DNA of 64,000 bases from Echinarachnius parma (taxonomy: Eukaryota > Echinodermata > Echinoidea > Clypeasteroida > Echinarachniidae): contig JBAMJV010008091.1 in NCBI GenBank assembly GCA_037951105.1, positions 1-64,000 of the forward strand. The letters are read 5' to 3'. This document shows positions 20,452 to 32,400 of the stretch, one piece after another. Both the position numbers and the translations under genes were made by a program. A model generated the notes under the pieces. The model searched no databases and was not told where the DNA came from. It saw only the letters and a list, made by a program, of their open reading frames with translations. Numbering within the stretch: position 1 is the first letter of the stretch; every line of letters begins with the position of its first letter.

Positions 20452-23400
20452 GTACCGTATGATTTTAATTTCTAATTTATGCCGTCACGACTACTTTGGC
20501 ATCGGTGAATTAGCGAGCGCGTACGCCGTAGCGTCGGGTACTCTTTCGCATGGTGTCTGCCTCAGCTCTGGTAAATGATTGAGAGACCCCCACAGCATTA
20601 GATCGACAAATCTATCGCTTTCATGGCCTTTTTGACATTATTATTGTTATTTTCACTGTCGGCATGCTAGAATGCCGACAGTGAAAATAACAATAATAAT
20701 GTCAAAAAGGCCATGAAAGCGATAGATTTGTCGATCTACCACAGCATCGGCACCTAGTCCAAGAAGACTAAAGGTAGAGACATTTACATTAACATTTGGA
20801 CGTTTTTTTTCAACATGTCATACCTTTAGTTCTAGTCCATAGTGTACACGTTCTGTATCTAGCCACTTATCCACCCAAAAAACCCTCAAATTTGGTTGGA
20901 AATATTTCGGCTACTCTCCTGAATTTTCACGACTAGGCAGATGTTTACTCTCTTTCTGCAATTGTGCTGTCCCAAATACGTTTACAAGTTGTAATTCTGG
21001 TAAAATTAACACTTTTCCGAGGTAAACACAGCCCGATGTTTGATGACCAAGAATTCCCGTAACATGCTATTCAACGCAATTGCACATGGTAGTATTGTAT
21101 TCGCCGTGTAGACATTTGCATAACACACGGCTCGCGAATATAATACCGTTGCATGTATAACCTGTACGCGCGCGCGCCGTATCCTCTATATAATACAGTA
21201 GAGGATACGGCGCGCGCGCGTGCAGGTTATACATGCAACGGTATTATAATCGCGAGCCGTGTGTTATGCAAATGTCTATACACGGCGAATACAATACTAC
21301 ATTGTGCAATTGCGTTGAATAGCATGTTACGGAAATTCTTGGTCATCAAACATCTGGCTGTGTTTACCTCGGAAAAGTGTTAATTTTACCAGAATTACAA
21401 CTTGTAAACGTATTTGGGACAGCACAATTGCAGAAAGAGAGTAAACATCTGCCTAGTCGTGAAAATTCAGGAGAGTAGCCGAAATATTTCCAACCAAATT
21501 GGAGGTTTTTTTGGGTGGATAAGTGGCTAGATACAGAACGTGTACACTATGGACTAGGACTAAAGGTATGACATGTTGAAAAAAAACGTCCAAATGTTAA
21601 TGTAAATGTCTCTACCTTTAGTCTTCTTGGACTAATCGGCACCCTAAAACATTTCCGACAGTTTTAGACTGTACAAATTTCATGAATCTTTACTCACACA
21701 TTGAGAAAATGGTGCAGATTCCGATGCGATGATCAGATTCACAACTCAAAATTTCTTATGCGATGTTGGCATTATTTCACAAATTTCACAAAAATATTCG
21801 TAGCGGACGATAAACGTATTACTATTAATACTATTATTTCTCCTCAAAATTTTGGGTGCGCTTCGTTATTCCGAAGGTTCGTTATTCCGAAGGTTCTTTA
21901 TTCCGAAGGTTCGTTATTCCGAACACACAAATTTCGTATACCTGAGCCCTGAGGGTTCTTAATCCTAAAATGAAATAGGGTTCGTTAATCCGAACATTTG
22001 TTGCATTATTCCGAAGGTTTGTTATTCCGAAGGTTCGTTATTCCGAGGGTTCGTTATTCCGAAGGTTCGCTATTCCTAAAATGAAATCAGGTTCGTTATT
22101 CCGAAGGTCCGTTATTCCGAGGGTTCGTTATTCCGAAGGTTCGCTATTCCTAAAATGAAATCGGGTTCGTTAATCCGAAAATGAATTTGGGTTTGTTATA
22201 ATGCTGCTATAATTTCATATAAAGAGATAAAATAAACGTAAATGTTTGATTGGTCTGGCCAAGGGAGGGAAAGGGGGAGGGGCACCCCTACAAGACAGGG
22301 GTTAACAGCATGCTGCATTAACCCCTTACTCCATTGCCTTGAAAAAAGCCTGATAGTCAGCTGCCCTCATTGTCCAAGTAAACACTGGGGAATTCCCCTG
22401 TCTACCTAGCCTTAAAACTAGATGTTTTTCACACTATTTATCAATTTGATGCTGTGTATGTCTGTATAAATTGCATAAAATATGGCTTTGGCCTTTGTTC
22501 AACAAACAATTATAGCATGCCTTCATTGAATCATTGTGTTAATCTTATAAGTAGTTCAAAGCTGGTTGTAAATTCCTTAGAGTCACAAATTGACCTATAT
22601 TCATTGTTATATACTACAAAAGCCACATGTATTGACTATTGTCTTGTCCAGACACCTATTGAAATGCTGCACCCCTGCAAATAGTACAACAGCGTGTTCA
22701 CAAACAACAAATTTTCATCCCTTTAATCATGACTAAAGAATCATGACTAATGGCAAGCCCTTTGTGTAAAAACCAGATACACTCTGTTTTCTCAGATAAA
22801 CTCAGTTTTTCTCAGATAAACTCAGTTTATAAGATAAACACAGTTTATCAGAAAAACTCAGTTTATCAGTTGATAGACTCTGTCTATCTGGTGATAAACT
22901 GAGTTTATCTGAGAAAAACAGGGTTTATCTAGTTGTTACGCAAAGGGCTTGCCATATAAACACATTATCAGACAAACTCAGTTTATCAACTGATGAACTC
23001 AGTTTATCAACTGATAAACTGAGTTTTCTGATAAACTGTGTTTATCTGGAGATTAACTGAGTTTATCTGAGAAAAACTGAGTGTATTTGAGAAAAACTGA
23101 GTTTATCTAGTTTTTACACAAAGGGCTTGCCATAGGAATTTTTAATGAGAAGCTGATTCTATAGTCAGCTGCTGATTCTTTAGTCATGATTAAGGGCTGA
23201 AAATTTTGTGTGTGAACACAGGGCAAGTCAGAGTACTTTGCAGAACCCATTGTCAGTTAGGTCATTCAGACACTAATCTCTGAAATAATCCCTTCAGCCT
23301 GTTGATAATACTGGCTGGCAGACAAGCCTAAACATGTAAACAACTGTTCTAAAACCTGTGGTTGAGGGCTGCACAGTCAGAAAGCTCATGCTCAGATTGG

Positions 23401-26400
23401 AGCTTCAAGTCATAGATCAAATATTTTAAAAACTGGAATTTAAAGTGCTTCTGACATTGGAAAGCTCATGTAAGTTTTAAATTATATTCAATTCTAACCC
23501 CCTGTTATGTTAAGTTTGATTAATTGGTGAGATTTTAGCTAGAAATGATTTTATGATTTTTGCCAGTCTCACAAATTTGTTTACTGCAGCGTGCCTATGA
23601 GAGTGACCCTAGAGTGGGGGAGGGGTATGCTTAATGCAGGCTGTAAATTAAATAAACAAAACACAAATTATAGTATTATAACAAACCCGATTTAATTTTC
23701 GGATTAACGAAACCTATTTTATTTTCGGACTAATGAACCTTCGGAATAACGAACCTTCGGAATAATGAACCCGATTTCTTTTTTCGGATAAACGAACCTT
23801 CGGAATAACGAACCCGATTTCGTTTTAGGAATAGCGAACCTTTGGAATAACGAACCCTCGGAATAACGAACCTTCGGAATAATGAACCTTCGGAATAACG
23901 AACCTTCGGAATAACTGAACCTTCGGAATAACTGAACCTTCGGAATAACGAACCTTCGGAATAACGGACTGTAACCGAAATTTCGACCAGTGCAGTTTTT
24001 AAGGGTAGCGCGCATCATCACATGCACGATTTTTCACAACACGCCCAAAAACAAATATTATGCGGGGTGCCGATAATAAAAACAGTGCCGATGTGTAGTA
24101 CACCTACCAAACATACTGACCACAAGGCACAATCAACTAGATGTCTGAACTACTGAAGATTTGTTTTCTTTCTTTTTATTGACATTGTATGATTTGTGTT
24201 TTGTTTAATTGTTCTATTTTCTTTGCTTAGTCTTAAGTTTCTTTAGCTTTTTTGTCTAGGTCTAGATACCATAGATCAACCAGTAATGGATCACCTACCC
24301 AAATTGATGGCATACATGAAAACATTTATGACTAAATCTAGAGTCTATCTACTTATTTTTCATAGCTGGTACTGTAGAGGATTGTGCGTCTTATATCAAC
24401 TTTATCATCTCCTTTTTAAAAGGGATAAACCTCAGTTACATGATCATCACGCAACAGTGAGAAATTAGCCTTCAAAATAATATCATCTAGTGACAAAATG
24501 TTCAGATTTCAGATTTTCACGAAAAAATAAAAAATCTAAATTTTTCATTTAAGATGTTTAAAAATTTAAAGTATGCCGACAGATCTAGATTGTATCCGTT
24601 ATTTACACAGAAAGATGACCGGGTGTACACTCTACAGCATTTTCCGGGTTGTTTGGGTGCAGGCTTATAGTAAAAAAGGCCAATTTTAATGTATAATTAC
24701 AAGCAGAAATTATCTCTACCACTTTACCAGTATTACCAGTAACGGATCACCGATTTTCAAAACCTTATAAAAACAAAACGAACGATCATAATTAATTTTG
24801 TTTTGCCCTAGAAATGTATTTTACTAAAATCTGTGTTATTTAACTTAAAAATCGGAAATTACTCCAGATATTTTGGAAAATTCGATTTTTGCTAACATTC
24901 CGTAAGAATCATGTAGCAGATTTCAAATCTTCATAACTACATAAGGAAGCAAGTTTAAGAAGTAATATTTGTCCTGGTTATAAATTGCAAATTTTCAAAC
25001 ACTTTGATGAAAAATTTAAGATAATTGGTCAATTACTTTTCAAATAAAGCCAGGTGATCTGTTACTGGTGAAGTGGTGATCCGTTACTGGTAGAGCTCAA
25101 GGGGTTCTTAAAATCACGCAGCAATTTGTGCATTAGCGGCGGAATGAGTTTGAATCTGGGCAATTCCGGATGAGAGAGGCCAAAAATGGAAAATTTAAAA
25201 GTTTATGAAATACAATTTCAAAGCATGTTTTGGGTGGACAACGTCCTATATATTAGTGAATAGAAGACCATTTGTGAATAACTTAATCTGTTTTTCTGAA
25301 AGCAGTGTTTGAACTTTTTGGGTTTTCTAGGCTTCAGAATTGAAAAAATGACTAAATTCAATACCAAATCAATAAATCATTGATCCCTGAACTTATTCCT
25401 TTGTATACTTTGCAGTTATACTAGTATATGGATAATCTTCTTATTTTGTAAAGCACTTGTTCCAACCGGAACCAATATTTGCTGGACAGAATGACCAAAT
25501 CTACTCCAATTTGTATGTAATTCCGTTACCGAAATTCCAAGAAAGTTTTTTTAAAGAACTTTAATATTGATGAATTATTCTGTAATTGTAAATCCAATGC
25601 TAAAATATGTGTCCTTGAAATCCCAAACACCCAATTCTTTAATATCTTCACCCATTTCTATGAAAACATCGGTAACGGAATTACATGGTAACGGAATTAC
25701 ACCGGTAACGGAATTACATCGGTAGGGGACGCAACATTAATTTGACTTCAAAGTGGGTAGGAAGTTTTTGAAAGAAAGGAACTCCACCTGCTATACAGGG
25801 GGGAAAACAAAATCCAACTTCTGATGAGTAAAAAACAAATTATGAATATAAAGGAAGATATCAAATGAGATAGATCCTCTCTTATGACCTTCTGTTCTTT
25901 TGCCATAAAAAATAGTTGAGAAACAGTTTATCTATTAAACATATGTCAGGCATAGTTTTCACAAAGTATAAACAAACAAAATCTTGCAGTCTTTGGCAAG
26001 AAAATAAAAAATAGATCACCCAACCCCAACACCCTCCACTTGTTGAAGTCTAAGACTGCAGGTAGTATTGAGGAAGATAGTGTCCAAGATAACAGCAAGA
26101 ACACTCAGAACAGAGGAAAAAGCAACAACACAGTCTATATTAGCAATGTCATCAGCAGCGGCATGGAGGACCTCAAATTGAAATGGGTGGTAGTTCAACA
26201 CTGCAAAGAAAACAATGCCAACAAATTAATTGGCCAAGTGATAGAAGCTGTGGATAGTAACATTACTGTCAAATTATTGAAGCGAACAGTACCAGAGAAG
26301 TATGGTTGGCCACATAGTAGATGACTTTGGCTTGAAATCTCATCAGTTGCTCAACTTGGTCTAAAAAGACCAAGACTACCAGTACCACTTTGCGCCAGCA

Positions 26401-29400
26401 GGAGTATTGAGTATAAAGTTTCATCTCATTATCTAGTCAATCCCTTGCTTCTGCTTAAAAGCATTAAGACAATGGGCCCTTTGAAATTCTGTCAATATTA
26501 TAAGAGGTCACCTGCAAATGTCCAGGATGATCCAGACACAATTGGGCTGATGACAGACTATACTTCGGCTACATATTTCAAAGGGCCCATTGCCCTGTTG
26601 CCTAATATCAGAACTCAAGGGATTGACTAGATAATGAAAGGAAACCATTCAAATATTATAGCACCATACAGGAACTACACAATAGGTCTACTGGTGAATA
26701 TTGTTACCGGTAGGTTTTGTCTTTTTAAGCCAAGCTCAAGTTGAGCTACTGATTTGAGAATTCGGGCCAATTACATTATTCACAGGTCTTAGATATGTAA
26801 AAGAGCCACAAACAGACAGAATAGATATATACTCTCCTTCATATAAATGCATGTATCATGCTAACTTATTCACTGGCTTTAAAATATAGCTTGCCAGTAT
26901 TATTGCTGATGAATTATAGTTCAGACAATAAGATTGAACTATATCCTTGCTGGCCATTTGACTTGTCAGTATTGTAACATACTTTGTTAGTACAATTTAT
27001 AAATAAGTTTAGGATTTTTAAAACTTGAACATCTTTAATATCAAGTTGTACACATTGTGCATTACATAATATACTACAAACAATTAATTGTATCCCTGAT
27101 ACATGTATCACCTGATCTCTGACTATAAATTAATGTTCTTGTACATGCTTCTAACAATTTATTATGTCCAAATTGCATCAAGTATGTGTACATGATCAAA
27201 AAAGTGTCTTGGTAGTATTCTTCAGTAGTAGTGATTTTGATCAGATGGATGAGTTTAATTTAGAACAATTTAGTAGATGGCATACAGGTAGACATTATTT
27301 ACAGGTCTAATAGCATATCATAGATACCCTCAATGAGCCACAAATGGACAGAAGAGATACACTTTCCTTCATATAATTACTCATAACATACTAATTAGTT
27401 TCCTGGCTTTTAACTTCCCAGAATTATTGGTATTAACATTCAGACAATAGGATTGAACCCTATCCGTGCTGGCCATTAAAGGGTACCACCACCCAAAAAT
27501 AGTATTCTTATTATAGAAAGGTAACATCTTTAGTATTCCATTCCTTCAACAAGCTCACAAAAATATGTTTTCAGAAAAAAATATATAATTGGAAAAAGCA
27601 TCACCATTCTCAACCATGCTTTCATGCGGTCTGAATTGCGAAGACTATATGCGTGCAGAGCCAGAGCGCTCTGTGCAGAGCGAACGAATCATCCGGGATT
27701 CTATTGACGTACTCGTGAAAGCATTGGCGCACTCCCAAATGCTTGGCCCGTATGGAACCAGGAAATAGCAGTGGTTCTGTAAGTGGTGGAAATTAATTGA
27801 TTTGTTTATGAATTACACAACCCTTTGCAAAATGTCGGGTATCTATTTGATATCACAAAATGGTACCAAAACATATAATAAATGTGTTGTCCTTTGCCTG
27901 GTGGTCCCCTTTAAACTTACCAGCATGGTTACATACTTTGTTAGTACATGTCCAATGTATAAGTCTTCCCAGGGTTTTCTGAATTCTAATATCAAGTTGT
28001 ACACATTGTGTATTGCATGATATACTTCAAGCAATTCATGTTACCCTTGATACATGCATCATTTGACATCTGACTTTGATTTATTGTTCTGCTAAGCACT
28101 TGCTTCCCAATCTGTTTTGTCCAAATTGCATAATATAAGGAAGTGTACATGATCAAAAAAGTGTTTTTGTAGTATATCTGTGTATAAAATACTTTGGTAG
28201 AAGTGATATTTATCCAATGGATACGTATAGTTTAGAAGAATTTGTGGATAATTGACAAAGCAGTGTTACTAGTGTAATTCCGTTACCATGTACATTAGAT
28301 AGCTTTCTAGTACATAGAGAAATATGTGACCATTGATTTGAGCCAGGACTGCAGAGTTTGATAACAAGGACTATGTAAACGAATACTGACTTGAATTTCA
28401 CAAATACAAATAGTTATTTTTTTAGAAATTTCACACTGCGTTACCAAATTAACAAATAAAGCAGGCGTATTCATATATTACTTCATAATTTGGCATAAAA
28501 GTATCTTGCATTTTGGTTTTTATAAATGTTTGAACATAAAAATAACATTTTAAAGGGATTTTAGCTTATCTGGTATTCAAAAAATTAAACTTTTTAAGGT
28601 AAATTTCAGAAGGCGTAATTCCGTTACCATTTATGTAATTCCGTTACCGCTGCCTTTTTTGGAAACATGGTCAGTTACGACCAAACAAGATGAACATAAA
28701 GGAAAAAATTAATGTTATCATGAAGTTGACACCCATAGCAATGAATTTTAAAATAAATCTACACAAAATGTCTTTTAAATTTCAGAGGAATTCATGTGAA
28801 AGTTGAAGGTGGGAAAAAAGGCCCATTCTCTGCCGTAATTCCGTTACCGACATATCATACGTGCTAGCACTTTCCTCATGTATGAAATTTCCATATTTTT
28901 GTTTCTATATGACAGCAGGTATATCTCCAGAACTTATTAAAGTGTTGATAAGCCTTTAGGTCATAGGACTAATCCATATTATGAAAAAGAATGAGCAAAA
29001 TTTCTCTGAATTGTAATTCCGTTACCACGGAATTGCCCATCTACAATTCATAATCTGCACCATTTTAGCTTTCCAATGATGTATGAAAAATAATTTGTCT
29101 TAGCAAGAAATTGTATGCACTGAAAAGTGATCCGTTACTGGTTGAGCTACGGTACATAATGTTACTTTCTTTAGATTCACTTGGGATTTCTTTCCTTTTT
29201 TCCCCCTTTTTATTAAAGTCCGTCACTAAGAAGAGTAGAAGACTAAGACTAAAAAAGAGCAAAGAAAATGGGATTCCAGCGGGATTAGACTAAGGTTGAA
29301 CACCACCTTATATTATGTAAAATGAAATGGAATTGATAAAATGTGGCTCTCTTGAGACTTTGAAGTTCAAGAGTTAAACTCAGCCCAAATAGTACTTACA

Positions 29401-32400
29401 AGTATATGTCCATATATTGCTTCAGTGTATGAATGATTGAAATGCTTAAAAATATTGTATGACTATGACTGAGTAGGGTCTGTTTATAAATGCATACTCA
29501 ATTAAAACAGTGATGCAATGTTTTTCAGGAAAATGTTAATTGGGAACGAGGGGGGGGGGGGGGCTGTGTGATTCCATCATTCCAAACTCTATTCTATTGC
29601 AGCTGTGTAGAAAAGATCTAGCTACCAGTTTTACGATAATTTTGTTTGCTTGTCGTTCTCCTGGTCATGCTTGGGTAAGCATGAACTGATGTGATTTCTC
29701 AATATTTTTACACTTGTTATCTGTTCAAAATTGTTACTGTAAACATGATTAAACATTTTCGGTTTCAGAGCAAAACACGTTTCCTAGCAGTTCTGGGAGC
29801 TGGACTGCTTGTTGGTACCTCCTTAGCTGTAATTATTCCTGAAGGAATTCACTCCATGTATGCGAATAAAGGTATTTAAAGTATAACAATAATAGATACA
29901 TCATACAATGAATGTTGTCTAAAATCATTAAAGAACAATGAAATCCAGACAAATGGTTGTATGCACTATAAGTCACTAAATAGGATGAATAGTCCGTGAA
30001 AATTTGAGCACAATCGGTCAAGAAATAAGAAAACTAAAAAAAAGAGCCATTTCTACGAGTGACTCAAATTGGCAACGCACTCTGGCAGAGTTTTGGACTA
30101 CTCCCCATACATTTTGTATACAAAATTTCAATTTTGTTCAATTTTCTCAAAATGTATGTTTACCCTTCGTTTGAGTTGAACATATAGTTTTGTAGAATGC
30201 TTTTATACATGTAACATATCATGAGTTGGGGGAATGGAAAAGTGTAACTATGAAGAAAACTGTAAAAATGGGAACATTTGTGTACAAAACATATGGGGAG
30301 TAGTTCACACACTTATCAGAGTGCATTGCCCATTTGAGTTCCCATAGGAATAAATGGACATCTTCAAAGAGCCATATTTTTCTTGTTTCTTGCCCGATTA
30401 AGCTCTAACTTTCAGAGATTATTCCTCCTAATCTCTTCAAGTCTATGAAAGCAACATTTTGCTTGGGTTTCATTGTCCCTTAAACTTGAGGGTCAAAAAT
30501 TCTTTATTGATAAAATATTGACATTGCTCTGCATTGAAACAATTGAGGATTTAATTTCATGCCTCCAAGGCTCCAAGCAAAGTGACTCCAGACTTTTTAA
30601 AAGCAGTAAAAGTTAACACTGGAAAAGTCACTTCAGAGACAATTAAGAATATTCATCTAAATTAAAAGCAGAAGGCATCAACCTTTAAGGGAAAGATTCC
30701 CCAACATACATGTATATTAACATTTTATTATGTTCTCTACACATTGAAACAGAATTTCATGCAAATATGACCGACATTGGCCCTTTGTGCAAGGGATGAG
30801 CATCTTTCAAAGTCACTCGCTGAACGGGCTAATCCCATTCATCGCGTACACCACGGAGGCTGCCATTGATGTTTATGAAACTCGGATCGCTCTAAAACGT
30901 GACGTCAAACCTGAATTACTCTTTTTGTTGGCTCACGTTTTGCCTTTTTTTTTGCACAAACCCTGCGAGCTGCGAGAGCTAAGAGGTCGAGCTTGTTTTT
31001 TCAGGTTTGACGTAGCATTTCGGCGCGAACAATTCAAAATCCGGGTTTCAAAACATATAATGGCAGCCTCGACGCTATACGCGATGAATGGGATTAGCCA
31101 ATACAGCGAGTGACTTTGAATGATGCTCCTCCTTTGTTCAGAGGGCAAACATTGGACATATTTGCATGAAATTATGTTTTAATCTGTAGGGCAATTCCAT
31201 AAATATGTCAACCAGTAGGCCAAAATTTCAAAATCATCATATTGGTCCAAATGATACATCAATTTGAAGGTAATAATGTGAACTGTCAAAAACTATTCAT
31301 TAAAAAAAAAATTGATCAAGGTCAAGGTCATGAGACCCTTCCAAATCAAGGCATTCTGAAGTTGCTGATTTTTCTTTGCTGTAACATACCATTTGATATT
31401 TGTATGTATTTCAATTAAAATAGACTGAATAATTAATTGATCATGATAGATGTACACATTATAACTTTCTGAATCCATTACCACACAAAAATTAGAAAAA
31501 TACTCTTTTAATTACGATTTGTAGCTAATTAATATCAGGACTATTTTTGTCATGTACGTCCGACACGGAAAAACACTTATTTTCAATTTCACGAAAAGAC
31601 AAAGAACCCAATAAAGGGCAGGATGTCAATGCAAAGCAAGTTCTAACCCCTCTACACAGAGAGTAAAAAAAAAAATTCCAATCATCACTAATTAAGGAAA
31701 AAATGGGTGGTCGGACGTACACTTTTTGAGTACGTCCGACCATGTACGTCCGACACGGCATTGAAATGAGTAGGTTTTTGCCAGCCTAAAACACTTAAAT
31801 TCACACTGTATCCTATCTGTATGATTGAAGAGTGTATTCAAATGTAATATCTCTTAATTACTTAGTGATTCATATCCCTAATTCTAACAAATCATCATAA
31901 TATGGCTGGACATTCCATAGTCACATTTTGTATGGGTATTTACATACTAATACTACACACTATCATGCTGTCATTAAAAAATATATCATAAAAACATACT
32001 TCAGAGGGCTTCAGATGGACCATGTTGTATAATTATTATTTAATTATGACTCACTTAGGCCATTTAATAATTTTCTTAGTAGGAAAGAACAACAAACATA
32101 CATTTTGTGATAACAAAATCAACCCTATACTTCAAATTTACATTATACATATAGTTCATGTAGTCCCAACAGTGCATATTCATGTTAGTGAAGATTAATT
32201 GTGTTTTTATTTGTATTATACTGCCATAATTTAATGGTACAGTGAAAACATGTTTATATCTACCATTTAAGACAACATTAGTTACTAATTATGACTTAAA
32301 GTGTCTATTTACAGCAAATATTTCAGCAGCAAGTAGACTTGCATTTGTATAACACATGTACGTCCGACATGGCAGTCTTGTACGTCCGACATTGTACGTC

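Larger units (their letters stand above)
25158..29038 (+). mobile_element. Element A: GGGCAATTCC-ended transposon with GTAATTCCGTTAC words
   Basis: Starts GGGCAATTCCGGATGAGAGA and ends ACCACGGAATTGCCC, flanked by ATCT at 25154-25157 and 29039-29042. GTAATTCCGTTACC or its complement lies at about 25516, 25671, 25687, 25704, 28275, 28616, 28636, 28833 and 29013, so the words crowd the two ends. The middle has a ~520-bp tandem duplication (about 26770 and 27290 onward), the second copy split by a TTAA-flanked MITE. Both ends match element C (47492-55010) in reverse orientation. A short coding-like stretch lies at 26040-26440. Superfamily not identified. Confidence 0.85.
24268..29153. mobile_element. 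Element E: outer transposon with GATCCGTTACTGGT words
   Basis: Terminal inverted repeat ACCATAGATCAACCAGTAAT then GGATCAC at the left; the right end is the complement of ACCGTAGCTCAACCAGTAAC then GGATCAC. The core word recurs inside at 24738, 25051 and 25078. TA is present at both edges, so a TA duplication is possible but weak. Element A is inserted at 25158, leaving 890 bp of E on the left and 115 bp on the right. Confidence 0.65.

Noticed and set aside
21862-23970. Short regularly spaced words resembling CRISPR or telomere-like repeats
   Set aside because: Spacing is irregular, the word is inverted on the other side and lies within an intron; better explained as a foldback element.
30787-31148. 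Open frames on both strands
   Set aside because: They are the two arms of one foldback element; similar peptides arise because of the inverted repeat.
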